Source of the DNA: Marmoricola sp. URHB0036
GTDB taxonomy: Bacteria; Actinomycetota; Actinomycetes; Propionibacteriales; Nocardioidaceae
Reading direction: 5' to 3'
Assembly (NCBI RefSeq): GCF_000426045.1
Contig: NZ_AUEP01000013.1
Coordinates: forward strand, 124,001-188,000
Length of the DNA stretch: 64,000 bases
Notes under the pieces: model-generated
Told to the model about the DNA's origin: nothing
Databases searched by the model: none
Seen by the model: the letters and a program-made list of their open reading frames with translations, nothing else
Part shown: positions 49,931 through 59,115 of the stretch, piece by piece
How positions within the stretch are numbered: the stretch's first letter is position 1
How the letters are laid out: each line of letters opens with the position of its first letter
Made by a program: the position numbers and the translations under genes

Positions 49931-52288
49931 ATGAGCGAGCCGTTCAAGGGAACTGTCAACGTCGACATCCGGGACTCGGTGGAGGACTGGGCACCGTTCA
50001 CGCCGCCGCAGGCTCCCGACGGGGCGCCGAGCGTCGTCTACATCGTCCTGGACGATGTGGGGTTCTCTGCCATGAGCTGTTACGGCGGCCCGATCGCGAC
50101 ACCCAACATCGACAGGGTCGCCGCAGAAGGCGTCCGCTACACCCAGTGGCACACGACAGCGTTGTGCTCGCCCACCCGGTCGTGTTTGCTGACGGGCCGC
50201 AACCACACCCGCAACAGCATGGCGTGCATCACCGAGGGCGCGAGCGGCTTCCGCAACGCCAGCGGCACGATTCCGCCCGAGAACGGGATGCTGCCCGAGA
50301 TCCTCGGTGAGCTGGGCTGGAACACCTACATGGTGGGCAAGTGGCACCTGTGCCCCACCGTCGAGATGAACCTGGCCTCGACGCGGCGCAACTGGCCGAC
50401 CGGGCGTGGGTTCGAACGGTGGTACGGCTTCCTCGGCGCGGAGACGAGCCAGTGGTATCCGGAGCTCACCTACGACAACCACCCCGTGGATCAACCGGCC
50501 ACCCCCGAGGAGGGGTACCACTTCGGTGAGGACATCACCGACAAGGCCATCGAGTTCATCATGGACTCCAAGGCCGTGGCACCGGACAAGCCGTTCCTCC
50601 TCTACTACGCACCAGGTGCCGCGCACGCACCCCACCACGCGCCCCGGGAGTGGATCGACCGTTACAAAGGCCAGTTCGACATGGGCTACGAGGCGATGCG
50701 TGAGGAGACCCTGGCGCGCCAGAAGCAGATGGGCATCGTCCCTGCCGACACCGAGCTACCTCCGTTGAACCCGCTCGGCACCCCGGAGACTCGCAACGGT
50801 CCCGATGGCCAGCCCTTCCCGCCCCTGGACGTGACTCGGCCCTGGGACTCGCTGTCGAGCGACGAACAACGTCTCTTCTCGCGGATGGCGGAGGTGTACG
50901 CCGGCTTCCTCTCCCATGCCGACGCCCAGATCGGACGTCTCCTGGACTACCTCGAGCAGACCGGCCAGCGCGAGAACACGATGGTCATCGTGGTGTCGGA
51001 CAACGGTGCCAGCGGCGAGGGTGGCCCAGACGGCTCGGTGAACGAGATGAAGTTCATGAACGGGATCCCCGACGACATCAACGCCAACCTTGCGATGCTC
51101 GACGAGCTGGGCGGTCCTACGACGTACCCCCACTACTCCAACGGGTGGGCGATGGCCTTCAACACCCCGTTCAAGATGTGGAAGCGCTACGAGTTCAACG
51201 GAGGCACCTCCGACCCGTGCGTCATGTCCTGGCCCGGCGGCATCAAGGCGCGGGGCGAGGTGCGCAACCAGTACCACCACGCGATCGACGTGACCCCGAC
51301 CGTCCTCGACGTCCTGGGAGTGACACCCCCGGACACCATCCGCGGACACACCCAGAGCCATTTCGACGGGGTGAGCATGCGCTACAGCTTCGACGAGGCT
51401 GCGGCACCAGGTGCCCGCCACACGCAGTTCTTCTCGATGCTGGGCTCACGGGGCATCTGGCACGACGGCTGGAAGGCCGTTACCACCCATCCCACTCTGA
51501 GCGGGTGGTCGAACTTCAACGACGACGAGTGGGAGCTCTACCACGTCGAGGTCGACCGGTCCGAGCTCCACAACCTCGCCGCCGAGAGGCCGGACAAGGT
51601 CCGCGAGCTCGTGAACCTCTGGTACGCAGAAGCGGGCGCGAACGAGGGGTTCCCCCTTGATGACCGGTCGGCCCTGGAGATCTTCATCGCGAAGCGGCCC
51701 CAGCTCAGCGCCCCGCGAAGCAGGTACGTCTACTTCCCCAACCACGCCGAGGTACCGGAGGCGCAGGCGGTCGTCATCCGGGGCCGGTCCTTCGTGATCG
51801 GCGCCCAGGTCGACCTCCCCGGACCCGGGGCCCAGGGCGTGCTCTTCTCGCAGGGATCACGGTTCGGGGGCCACAGCCTCTACGTCAAGGACAACCGCCT
51901 CCACTACGTCAACAGCTTCGTGGGCATGCTCGAGCAGGTGGTCATGGCCACCGAGGACCTGCCGACGGGCGAGAACCTGATCCTCTCCGCGTCCTTCGAG
52001 AAGGACGGAGAGGATCCGCCCCCGGTGGCCACCGGCATCCTCTCGCTCTACCACGGAGAGGCGAAGGTCGGCGAGGGGCGCATCAAGACCCAGCCAGGTG
52101 GCTACATGATCGCCGGTGAAGGTCTCGCCATCGGGCGAGACGTCGGCGACCCGGTGACCCTGGACTACCCGGGGGAGCGCCCCTACCGCTTCGCCGGCGG
52201 CACCATCAAACGGGTCGCGGTCGATGTCAGCGGAGAGCCCTACATCGACCTCGAGCGCGAGGCCCAGGGCATGCTCATGCGCGAGTAG
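49931..52288 (+). CDS. arylsulfatase (type I, formylglycine-dependent)
   Basis: 785 aa. The CSPTRS motif with Cys79 is the site converted to formylglycine; metal residues are in VLDDVGFSAMSCYGG (Asp41, Asp42) and VVSDNGASGEGG, and GKWHL has the catalytic Lys/His. No signal peptide, so cytosolic. A C-terminal extension of about 200 aa forms a separate beta-rich domain. The start ATG 49931 (MSEPFKG) is taken at the conserved N-terminus. No formylglycine-generating enzyme is in the window. The HAD hydrolase gene follows 113 bp downstream. Confidence 0.93.
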   Translation: MSEPFKGTVNVDIRDSVEDWAPFTPPQAPDGAPSVVYIVLDDVGFSAMSCYGGPIATPNIDRVAAEGVRYTQWHTTALCSPTRSCLLTGRNHTRNSMACITEGASGFRNASGTIPPENGMLPEILGELGWNTYMVGKWHLCPTVEMNLASTRRNWPTGRGFERWYGFLGAETSQWYPELTYDNHPVDQPATPEEGYHFGEDITDKAIEFIMDSKAVAPDKPFLLYYAPGAAHAPHHAPREWIDRYKGQFDMGYEAMREETLARQKQMGIVPADTELPPLNPLGTPETRNGPDGQPFPPLDVTRPWDSLSSDEQRLFSRMAEVYAGFLSHADAQIGRLLDYLEQTGQRENTMVIVVSDNGASGEGGPDGSVNEMKFMNGIPDDINANLAMLDELGGPTTYPHYSNGWAMAFNTPFKMWKRYEFNGGTSDPCVMSWPGGIKARGEVRNQYHHAIDVTPTVLDVLGVTPPDTIRGHTQSHFDGVSMRYSFDEAAAPGARHTQFFSMLGSRGIWHDGWKAVTTHPTLSGWSNFNDDEWELYHVEVDRSELHNLAAERPDKVRELVNLWYAEAGANEGFPLDDRSALEIFIAKRPQLSAPRSRYVYFPNHAEVPEAQAVVIRGRSFVIGAQVDLPGPGAQGVLFSQGSRFGGHSLYVKDNRLHYVNSFVGMLEQVVMATEDLPTGENLILSASFEKDGEDPPPVATGILSLYHGEAKVGEGRIKTQPGGYMIAGEGLAIGRDVGDPVTLDYPGERPYRFAGGTIKRVAVDVSGEPYIDLEREAQGMLMRE

Positions 52289-52401
52289 CGCGCTCCCACC
52301 AGCGGCCACTCCCTGCGGGTGGCACCACATCCATAGCCGTCCGGGATCGTTGCATCCGGTCCGTCAGCGGCGCGTGAGACCGAGAGATCGCGGAGTGAGC
52401 C

Positions 52402-53328
52402 ATGACAGATCCGTTGTCCACGTGGAACGACGGCGCCGTCAAGGACGCCATCCTCGGCTACGTCGACCAGATCACCAGTGACGGTTCGCCCGACCTCATC
52501 CCGGTCGAGGAACGCGTCGCGGTCTTCGACAACGACGGCACCCTGTGGTGCGAGAAGCCGATGCCGATCCAGCTCGACTTCATCCTGCGTCGGCTGGGCG
52601 AGATGGCCCAGCTGGACCCCTCCCTGCGTGACAAGCAGCCGTGGAAGGCCGCCCACGAGCGTGACTACGCCTGGCTGGCCCAGGTCATGGCAGAGCACTA
52701 CGCCGGGGACGACACGAACGTCAGGACACTGGGAGCCGGCGTGGTCGCGGCCTTCGCGAACATCAGCGTCGACGAGTTCGAGGCCGCTTCCGACGCCTTC
52801 CTGCGCAACACCCGGCACCCGACGCTGATGCGCGGATACCTCGAGACGGCCTATGCACCCATGGTCGAGCTCCTCGCACACTTGCGGGCCAACGGCTTCA
52901 CCAACTACATCGCGTCCGGTGGTGGTCGCGACTTCATGCGACCGATCAGCGACGAGGTCTACGGCATCCCGCGCGAAGCTGTCATCGGCAGCGCCGTGGG
53001 TCTTGCCTACAGCCCGGACCAGGACGGGGGTGCGATCACCCGTCAGGCAGCGGCGGACTACCTGGACGACGGACCCGAGAAGCCCGTGCGCATCTGGACC
53101 CGCACGGGTCGACGCCCCGTCCTGGCCGCAGGCAACTCCAACGGCGACATCGAGATGCTCCAGTACGCCCGGCGCCCGGGCAGGCCCACCCTGCGGCTCC
53201 TGGTCCTGCACGACGACGCCGAGCGCGAGTTCGACTACGTCTCGGGATCGGAACGAGCGCTCGAGATGTCGGGGGACAGCGGCTGGACAGTCGTCAGCAT
53301 CGCGAACGACTGGACGCAGGTCTTCTGA
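52402..53328 (+). CDS. HAD-superfamily hydrolase (phosphoserine phosphatase-like)
   Basis: 308 aa. Motif I VFDNDGTLWCEKP with the nucleophilic Asp, motif II in YIASGGGRDFM and motif IV in AGNSNGDIEML are intact. A helical cap lies between about 70 and 140. No signal peptide. Proteins of this type are often encoded next to arylsulfatases in actinobacteria (recalled, not checked). The substrate is unknown. Confidence 0.85.
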   Translation: MTDPLSTWNDGAVKDAILGYVDQITSDGSPDLIPVEERVAVFDNDGTLWCEKPMPIQLDFILRRLGEMAQLDPSLRDKQPWKAAHERDYAWLAQVMAEHYAGDDTNVRTLGAGVVAAFANISVDEFEAASDAFLRNTRHPTLMRGYLETAYAPMVELLAHLRANGFTNYIASGGGRDFMRPISDEVYGIPREAVIGSAVGLAYSPDQDGGAITRQAAADYLDDGPEKPVRIWTRTGRRPVLAAGNSNGDIEMLQYARRPGRPTLRLLVLHDDAEREFDYVSGSERALEMSGDSGWTVVSIANDWTQVF

Positions 53329-53344
53329 AGCGACACCGGTCGCT
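53329..53344. terminator. short hairpin between HAD and AdhP genes
   Basis: AGCGAC-accg-GTCGCT, a 6-bp stem with 4-nt loop between convergent genes, directly after the HAD stop. Weak, but well placed for a bidirectional terminator. Confidence 0.35.
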
Positions 53345-53348
53345 GAGC

Positions 53349-54365
53349 TCAGCTCGCACTCATGTCGAAGACGAGCCGTGCCGGAACCCGGCCCGCGAGC
53401 ACGTCCTCGAAGCACTCGTTGACGTCCTCCAGCCTGCGCGTCTCGGCGACCACGCGGGTGTGGCCCTGCGCGTGCAGTGCGAAGCAGTCGGCGAGGTCGT
53501 TGCGCGTCCCCACCAGGGAACCGATCACCGAGATCCCCTTCAGGACGGTCTCGAACACGGGCAGCTCGAGCCGGTTGTCCGCGGGCAGGCCCACCAGGAC
53601 CAACCGCCCGTTCGGGTTGAGCGCGGCGTGTGCGGCCCGCATCACGGCAGGTGAGGGAACCGTGACGACGGCGACGTCCACGCCGCCGAGGTCGGCCAGC
53701 GCCGCCGCCTGGTCGCCACGGGCGTCGACCACGTGGTCGGCGCCGAGGTCCTTGGCGAGCTGGAGCTTGGCGTCCTCCACGTCCACAGCCACAGTGGTCG
53801 TGCCGAAGATGCGCGCGTACTGCAGCGCCATGTGCCCCAGTCCACCGATGCCGACGACCATGGCGGTCTCGGCCGGCTGCGGCCGGGCCACCTTGAGGGC
53901 CTTGTACGTCGTCACACCGGCGCAGGTGATGGGGGCTGCGTCGATCCAGGACACTCCGTCCGGGATCTTCACGACATGACTGGCATAGGCGACGGTGAAA
54001 TCGGCGTACCCGCCGTCCATCGTGTATCCCATGTACTGCGGCGTCAGGCAGTAGGTCTCCCAACCGGCGATGCAGTAGCGGCAATGACCACAGGCGTGGC
54101 CGAGCCACGGCAGCGCCACCCGGTCGCCGACCTGGACCGGTGAGTCACCCGGCCCGACGGCCACCACGTTGCCCACGCCCTCGTGGCCGGGAATCAGTGG
54201 CATCTTGGGCTTCACCGGCCAGTCGCCGCGGGCGGCGTGGATGTCGGTGTGGCACACCCCGCTCGCCTCGATCTTGACGAGGACCTGCCCCTCGCCGGGG
54301 GTCGGCGTCTCCACGTCCCTGATCTCGAGTGGTGCGCCCAGACTGGGTACGACGGCTGCTCTCAT
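53349..54365 (-). CDS. adhP: zinc-dependent alcohol dehydrogenase, AdhP type
   Basis: 338 aa. Catalytic zinc ligands in GVCHTD, GHEGVG and the later Cys (TCAGVTTYK); structural zinc in CGHCRYCIAGWETYC; NAD-binding GIGGLGHMALQYAR. By family it interconverts primary alcohols and aldehydes with NAD in the cytosol. It is divergent from the TreT-like gene. Confidence 0.92.
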   Translation of the reverse strand: MRAAVVPSLGAPLEIRDVETPTPGEGQVLVKIEASGVCHTDIHAARGDWPVKPKMPLIPGHEGVGNVVAVGPGDSPVQVGDRVALPWLGHACGHCRYCIAGWETYCLTPQYMGYTMDGGYADFTVAYASHVVKIPDGVSWIDAAPITCAGVTTYKALKVARPQPAETAMVVGIGGLGHMALQYARIFGTTTVAVDVEDAKLQLAKDLGADHVVDARGDQAAALADLGGVDVAVVTVPSPAVMRAAHAALNPNGRLVLVGLPADNRLELPVFETVLKGISVIGSLVGTRNDLADCFALHAQGHTRVVAETRRLEDVNECFEDVLAGRVPARLVFDMSAS

Positions 54366-54496
54366 GGCTGCTCTCCTTGGTTGGCGACCTCACCCATCCC
54401 AGCGCCGGGGCACCGACCGTGGACAGGTCCGAACGTCCCGCTGGTGGCGGCCAAATGCCTCTGCTTCTGCGGCTCGGCGCCGGGCGAACATGCTGC

Positions 54497-55954
54497 ATGC
54501 ACGAAGTCGAGGTCGGTTCGGTTCCCCTCGCGAAGCTGGCTGTGCTGCTGCCGAACGAGCGCGCCACCAGGCTCGAGGAGAGCGCAGCGCAGGCGCGCGA
54601 GACCTTCGGTGATCGCGTGATCTGGCACGTCAGCGCCACCGCGCACGGCGGGGGCGTGGCCGAGATGCTGCAGACGCTGCTGGCCTACGGACAAGGTGCC
54701 GGGATCCGGAACCGCTGGCTGGTCCTCGACGGCGATCGCCCCTTCTTCACCATCACGAAGCGGATCCACAACCTGCTCCACGGTGACCCGGGCGACGGGG
54801 GAGCCCTCGGCCCGGCGGAGCGCGCCCACTACGCGGCCGTGCTGGGCCCGAACCTCGACGACATGTTCGGCCTGGTGACGCCGGGCGACCTCGTGCTGTT
54901 GCACGACCCACAGACAGCCGGGCTGGTCGAACCTCTTCGCAGTCGTGGGTTGCACGTGGCCTGGCGCTGCCACGTCGGGCGAGACACCCCCAACGAGCTC
55001 TCGGCCCTGGGCTGGGACTTCCTGCGGCCGTTCCTTGCGCACGCGGAGCAGTTCGTGTTCTCGCGCCGGGTCTATGCACCGGAATGGATCGACCCAGCGA
55101 GGTTGGTGGTGATCCCGCCTTCCATCGACCCCTTCTCCACGAAGAACCTCGACCTCTCGGAGGACGCGGTCGGCGCCGTCCTTGCCACCGCAGGTCTGGT
55201 GACGGGTGCCGAGCCGGGGGTCGTGAGCTTCACGCGTCGCGACGGTGGACGGGGCACCCTCCGCCTCGGCTCCGGGGTGGTGCTCGATGGTGTTGCGCCC
55301 CCTCACGACGCCCGTCTCATCGTGCAGGTGAGCCGGTGGGACCGACTCAAGGACATGCCCGGGGTGATGGCCGCCTTCGCCCTGATGGCGCAACGACGGC
55401 CGGACGACTCGACCCACCTCATGCTCGCCGGCCCTGCCACAGCGGGTGTCAGTGACGATCCCGAAGGAGCGCTTGTCCTGACTGAGTGCCAGGAGGCCTG
55501 GCAGGCACTGCCTCCCGTGGTCCGCCAGCGCGTGCACCTGGCCGCCATCCCGCTCGACGACGTCGACGAGAACGCGATCGTCGTCAACGCGCTTCAGCGC
55601 CACGCCTTCGCCGTCGTCCAGAAGAGTCTCGTGGAGGGCTTCGGCCTGACCGTCACCGAGGCGCTGTGGAAGGGCAAGGCCGTCGTCGCCAGCAAGGTGG
55701 GCGGGATCCAGGACCAGATCGTCGACGGTGTCGACGGGCTGCTCATCGAGGATCCCCGGGACCTCGAGGCGTGCGCAGCAGCGCTCGGTCGCCTGCTCGA
55801 CGAACCAGACCTGGCGCCGCGACTCGGGAAGGCGGCACGCGAGCGTGTTCTCGCCGACTTCGTCGGTGACCGCCATCTCGAGCAGTACGTCGACCTGTTC
55901 AGCCGCCTGGTCGGGGCCGGGAAGGCACCCGTCGTCGGTCCCGCGATCCGGTGA
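54497..55954 (+). CDS. treT: GT4 glycosyltransferase, trehalose synthase (TreT)-like
   Basis: 485 aa, GT-B fold. N-terminal WHVSATAHGGGVAEMLQTLLAY is the TreT signature; FTITKRIHNLLHG, WRCHVGRDTP and the C-terminal donor site VVQKSLVEGFGLTVTEALWKG with E-x7-E follow. TreT joins NDP-glucose and glucose to trehalose. The start at 54497 (MHEVEV) aligns with the family; an in-frame ATG at 54455 is possible and neither has a clear Shine-Dalgarno. Confidence 0.82.
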   Translation: MHEVEVGSVPLAKLAVLLPNERATRLEESAAQARETFGDRVIWHVSATAHGGGVAEMLQTLLAYGQGAGIRNRWLVLDGDRPFFTITKRIHNLLHGDPGDGGALGPAERAHYAAVLGPNLDDMFGLVTPGDLVLLHDPQTAGLVEPLRSRGLHVAWRCHVGRDTPNELSALGWDFLRPFLAHAEQFVFSRRVYAPEWIDPARLVVIPPSIDPFSTKNLDLSEDAVGAVLATAGLVTGAEPGVVSFTRRDGGRGTLRLGSGVVLDGVAPPHDARLIVQVSRWDRLKDMPGVMAAFALMAQRRPDDSTHLMLAGPATAGVSDDPEGALVLTECQEAWQALPPVVRQRVHLAAIPLDDVDENAIVVNALQRHAFAVVQKSLVEGFGLTVTEALWKGKAVVASKVGGIQDQIVDGVDGLLIEDPRDLEACAAALGRLLDEPDLAPRLGKAARERVLADFVGDRHLEQYVDLFSRLVGAGKAPVVGPAIR

Positions 55955-56044
55955 CCTTCAGCCCTGCCGGGGAGGTACGGCATGAGTGGCCGTAGCGCTT
56001 GGTCAGGCCCGTGGTCCTGATCGCCGGCTCGCCCTCGTGGTGGC

Positions 56045-56467
56045 TCATGGCTCCTGGCCGCCCAGGAGCGCCTCCAGGACGACCTGCTCGCCCTGCTTCA
56101 CCGCGACCGCCGTGCCGTCACGGTCGACGCCTGCCAGTCGGAGGTGAACCGGCGCGGGAGACTGGAAGTTGCGCCACCACGTCTTGCGGTCTGCTCCGCC
56201 GACCTCGATGTGGACCTTCGTCCCGTCGAGGGAGTACTGCGTGACCAGGCGGTGCCGCTGACCGGTACGTCGTCCGACGTACTCCACGACGGCGAGGTGA
56301 CGCCCCAGCCCGACGCCCAGCCGACTGCGCAGGAGAGGGATCAGGACGGGGTTCGCCACCGTGTTCGTGATGCCGAAGCCGCCCGCGTGGACCGATTTCA
56401 TGGCGAGCAATCTGCCGTGTCGGATGCTGTCGGTGTAGAGCCGAAGGTCCCGGTGATCGCGTGACAT
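56045..56467 (-). CDS. deazaflavin (F420)-dependent nitroreductase-family protein
   Basis: 140 aa. The split-barrel pattern VEYVGRRTGQRHRLVTQY, DGTKVHIEVGGADRKTWWRN matches the DUF385/Ddn family, which uses F420 to reduce quinones and nitro compounds in actinobacteria. The ATG at 56467 is the likely start, although ATG 56401 is possible; no ribosome site is obvious. Divergent from the small ORF and pyridoxamine-oxidase-like gene. Confidence 0.7.
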   Translation of the reverse strand: MSRDHRDLRLYTDSIRHGRLLAMKSVHAGGFGITNTVANPVLIPLLRSRLGVGLGRHLAVVEYVGRRTGQRHRLVTQYSLDGTKVHIEVGGADRKTWWRNFQSPAPVHLRLAGVDRDGTAVAVKQGEQVVLEALLGGQEP

Positions 56468-56560
56468 GGGGCCGTTGGGCAGTCCATCGCAGGCACAAGG
56501 ACCCTGTCGGCCGCGGATGCCGCGAAGCACGCTGGAACCACCTACGAGCAGGAGGGCATC

Positions 56561-56662
56561 ATGTGCAGTGACGACGGCAGGCAGTACATCCGAGCAGGCG
56601 GCGAGCGGCCGATGCCGATGCCGGCACTGGTCCTCCGGCGCACCACCTACGACCATGAGTGA
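56561..56662 (+). CDS. 33-aa small ORF overlapping the next gene's start
   Basis: ATG preceded by AGGAGGG 4 nt upstream, the best ribosome site in the neighbourhood. It encodes MCSDDGRQYIRAGGERP and ends at TGA 56660-56662, 8 bp inside the downstream gene (ATG 56655), which itself lacks a ribosome site. The arrangement fits translational coupling or a leader peptide. Not annotated by any family I know. Confidence 0.5.
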   Translation: MCSDDGRQYIRAGGERPMPMPALVLRRTTYDHE

Positions 56663-57095
56663 GGTCGAGGAGCTGGCGTACAGCAAGTGCCGCAGCCTGC
56701 TCGCCGGTGGCGTGTTCGGCCGGGTGGCCGTGTGCACGCAGGACGGGCCGCGCATCTTCCCCGTCAACTACAGCGTGGTCGGCGAGACGGTCATCTTCCG
56801 GACCTCGCCGTACGGAGTGGTCGCCATGCACGACTGGCGGTCACCGCTCGCCTTCGAGGTCGACCACGTCGACTACGCCGAGCACCGCGGGTGGAGCGTG
56901 CTGGCGGTCGGCCCCGGGGAGCGGGTCGAGGACGACGAGGAGCTCGACCTGATCAAGCGCACCTGGGATCCGAGGCCATGGGCCGGCGGAGCCCGGCCGC
57001 TCTACGTCCGGATCGAGTGGACCGAGCTGACCGGCCGCCGGCTGGGCGGTGGGTGGACCCACCAGAACGAGATGCCGGTGCGCCGGCAGCTCTGA
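56655..57095 (+). CDS. pyridoxamine 5'-phosphate oxidase-family flavin-binding protein
   Basis: 146 aa. Split-barrel FMN/F420-binding pattern: CRSLLAGGVFGRVAVCTQDGPRIFPVNY, VIFRTSPYGVVAM, PLAFEVDHVDYAEHRGWSVLAVG. It resembles NimA/Pyridox_ox_2 proteins. Two Tyr/Phe-rich strands and a final GGWTHQNEMPVRRQL tail. It is likely translated by coupling to the 33-aa ORF. A strong hairpin follows its stop. Confidence 0.8.
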   Translation: MSEVEELAYSKCRSLLAGGVFGRVAVCTQDGPRIFPVNYSVVGETVIFRTSPYGVVAMHDWRSPLAFEVDHVDYAEHRGWSVLAVGPGERVEDDEELDLIKRTWDPRPWAGGARPLYVRIEWTELTGRRLGGGWTHQNEMPVRRQL

Positions 57096-57108
57096 GCCGC
57101 TCGAACGA

Positions 57109-57134
57109 ACGGCCGCGCCTGCTGGCGCGGCCGT
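57109..57134 (+). terminator. terminator hairpin after the pyridoxamine-oxidase-like gene
   Basis: 11-bp perfect arms ACGGCCGCGCC and GGCGCGGCCGT with a 4-nt loop TGCT, 14 nt after the stop. It separates this gene from the flavin electron-transfer operon. Confidence 0.7.
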
Positions 57135-57142
57135 GCTTCCGC

Positions 57143-57159
57143 TCTAAGGAACCTCCGAG
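57143..57159 (+). promoter_or_regulatory. direct-repeat operator, copy 1
   Basis: TCTAAGGAACCTCCGAG contains two TCYRAG half-sites 11 bp apart, the spacing of OmpR-type response regulators. GTTGGC begins 31 bp after the first base. It is 50 bp upstream of the ferric-reductase-like gene. A nearly identical element lies at 59929. Confidence 0.6.
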
Positions 57160-57208
57160 ACTTCGTTCCTACCGTTGGCAGCAGGCACTGAAGAGGAAGT
57201 GACTGCTG

Positions 57209-58588
57209 ATGACCATGGCACCCGAGCGGCCGGCACCCCCGCAGCTGATCCCTGATGCGCGTCCGGCGAGCCATGTCGGGGTCCGCGTCGCACTTCTCGC
57301 AGGCGCCCTCGCCATCGTCGTGATGTGGTGGCTGGATCCCAGCCCCCTGCACGGTGCCGGTGCCGCGGTGACTGCGGCCGGGCGGCTGGCCGGGTTGCTG
57401 GGGGCGTACCTGGTGCTGGTGCAGCTGCTGTTGATGGCACGTCTCACCTGGTTCGAGCACGCCGTCGGGTTCGACCGGCTGACTGCCTGGCACCGCGGGC
57501 TGGGGACGAACACCGTCCTGCTGCTGGTGGCGCACGTGCTCCTGATCGTCGAGGGCTACAGCCTCTCCGACCACCGGGCAGTCGCCTCGACCGGCTGGCG
57601 CGTGCTGTCGACGTACCCCTCGATGCTCAAGGCCTCGGCCGGGCTCCTGCTGTTCGGTCTGGTCGCTGTCACGAGCGGCCGCGCGGCACGACGGCGGCTG
57701 AGCTACGAGGCGTGGTACGCCGTGCACCTCACTGCCTACCTCGCCGTCGCACTCGCCTTCAGCCACCAGATCAACGCCGGGCAGGACTTCGTCGGCCACC
57801 CGATCAACCGGGCCCTGTGGTGGGGCCTCTACCTGTTCGTGGCGGTGGAGCTCGTTCGAGGGCGGATCCTGCTGCCGATCCGTGCCTGGTGGCGACACCG
57901 GCTGCTGGTGGAACGTGTCGTGGTCGAGAGCCCCGGTGTCGTCAGCGTCTGGGTGCGCGGTCGCCGGTTGGACCAGCTCGGTGCCGAGGCGGGCCAGTTC
58001 CTCCTCTGGCGGTTCCTGGCGCCGGGGCACGTCTGGTCCGCGCACCCCTACTCGCTCTCGGCCGCACCCGACCACGGTCGGTTGCGGATCACCGTCAAGG
58101 ACGCCGGTGACCACAGCGCCGCGCTCGCTCACCTGCGCCCGGGGACGCCGGTGATCGCGGAGGGGCCGTTCGGGCACTTCACCCTGGGCAAGAGCGTGGG
58201 CTCGCGGCTGTTGCTGGTCGCCGGGGGATCCGGCATCGGCCCCATCCGGGCCCTGGCCGAGGAGCTCGTCCGGCGTGGCACGCGGCACCACCTCGATGCG
58301 GTGCTGCTCTACCGGGCCGGGCACGTCCGCGACCTGGCTCTACGTGACGAGCTGGACCACCTCGCCCGCGAGGCCGGGCTGCGTGTCGTCTACCTGGTCG
58401 GTCACCGGTCGGAGCTCGGCAGCGACCCGCTCTCTGCAGCGGCGCTCCAGGGGCTCGTCCCCGACGTGCGTTCTCGCGACGTGTACGTGTGCGGGCCGGC
58501 GGGCATGACGCACAACGTCCTGCGGGCGATGCGCGAGCTGCGGGTGCCGGTGCGGCAGCTGCACTCCGAAGACTTCGAGATGGCATGA
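57209..58588 (+). CDS. ferric-reductase-like transmembrane protein with FAD/NAD(P)H ferredoxin-reductase domain
   Basis: 459 aa. Six hydrophobic helices with FRD-type His pairs (DRLTAWHRGLGTN, LLVAHVLLI, AVHLTAYLAV and FSHQI) likely bind two hemes. The cytosolic half has FAD-binding HPYSLSAAPDHG and NAD-binding VAGGSGIGPIRAL, ending with CGPAGM and the C-terminal aromatic. It should pass electrons from NAD(P)H across the membrane to the FMN-binding protein encoded next. GAGGAAG is about 9 nt before the ATG. The stop overlaps the next start (ATGA). Confidence 0.9.
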   Translation: MTMAPERPAPPQLIPDARPASHVGVRVALLAGALAIVVMWWLDPSPLHGAGAAVTAAGRLAGLLGAYLVLVQLLLMARLTWFEHAVGFDRLTAWHRGLGTNTVLLLVAHVLLIVEGYSLSDHRAVASTGWRVLSTYPSMLKASAGLLLFGLVAVTSGRAARRRLSYEAWYAVHLTAYLAVALAFSHQINAGQDFVGHPINRALWWGLYLFVAVELVRGRILLPIRAWWRHRLLVERVVVESPGVVSVWVRGRRLDQLGAEAGQFLLWRFLAPGHVWSAHPYSLSAAPDHGRLRITVKDAGDHSAALAHLRPGTPVIAEGPFGHFTLGKSVGSRLLLVAGGSGIGPIRALAEELVRRGTRHHLDAVLLYRAGHVRDLALRDELDHLAREAGLRVVYLVGHRSELGSDPLSAAALQGLVPDVRSRDVYVCGPAGMTHNVLRAMRELRVPVRQLHSEDFEMA

Positions 58589-59115
58589 CCAGCGTGGGCC
58601 CGATCCGAACCGACCCGGCACAGCGTGCCGCGCTGCGTCGTACGCGCGCGCGTCGGGTCGTGGCGTTCGCAGGCATGCTGACCGTGGTCGGCGGACTCGT
58701 CGGGTTGCGAGCTGCGCTGACACCGGCGCCGACCCAGGCCCTCGGGTCGTCGGGCCTGGCGGTGGAGACCGGAGGGAGCGGCAGTGCAGGAGGTACGTCG
58801 CCGACGCCGCGCCACACCTCGGGAGGCGGCTCGACCACCGCCAGACGCGTCGTCGTCGGCAAGGCGTACGACGTCAGCTACGGCACCGTCCAGGTCAAGG
58901 TGACGATCACCGGGTCGCGCATCACCGACGTCACCGCGATGTCGCTTCCCCACGGGGGGCGCTCCGGCGACATCAGTCAGTACGCCGCACCGCAGCTCCG
59001 TCGCGAGGCGCTCAGCGCGCAGAGTGCGCACATCGACAGCGTGTCGGGGGCGTCGTACACCTCGGCCGGCTACGCCATGTCCCTGCAGTCGGCTCTCGAC
59101 CAGAGTGGCCGATGA
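58585..59115 (+). CDS. exported FMN-binding domain protein (flavinylated electron carrier)
   Basis: 176 aa. One N-terminal membrane helix (about 25-45), a Gly/Ser/Thr linker, then an FMN-binding domain. The flavinylation motif D-S-V-S-G-A-S-Y-T ends with Thr159, which ApbE would link to FMN. It stands outside the membrane as the acceptor of the reductase. Coupled by ATGA on both sides to its neighbours. Confidence 0.9.
   Translation: MTSVGPIRTDPAQRAALRRTRARRVVAFAGMLTVVGGLVGLRAALTPAPTQALGSSGLAVETGGSGSAGGTSPTPRHTSGGGSTTARRVVVGKAYDVSYGTVQVKVTITGSRITDVTAMSLPHGGRSGDISQYAAPQLRREALSAQSAHIDSVSGASYTSAGYAMSLQSALDQSGR

Noticed and set aside
49669-50001. 110-codon reverse ORF before the arylsulfatase
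   Set aside because: It overlaps the arylsulfatase start by 71 bp and lacks a ribosome site; only the last 24 residues look ordered.
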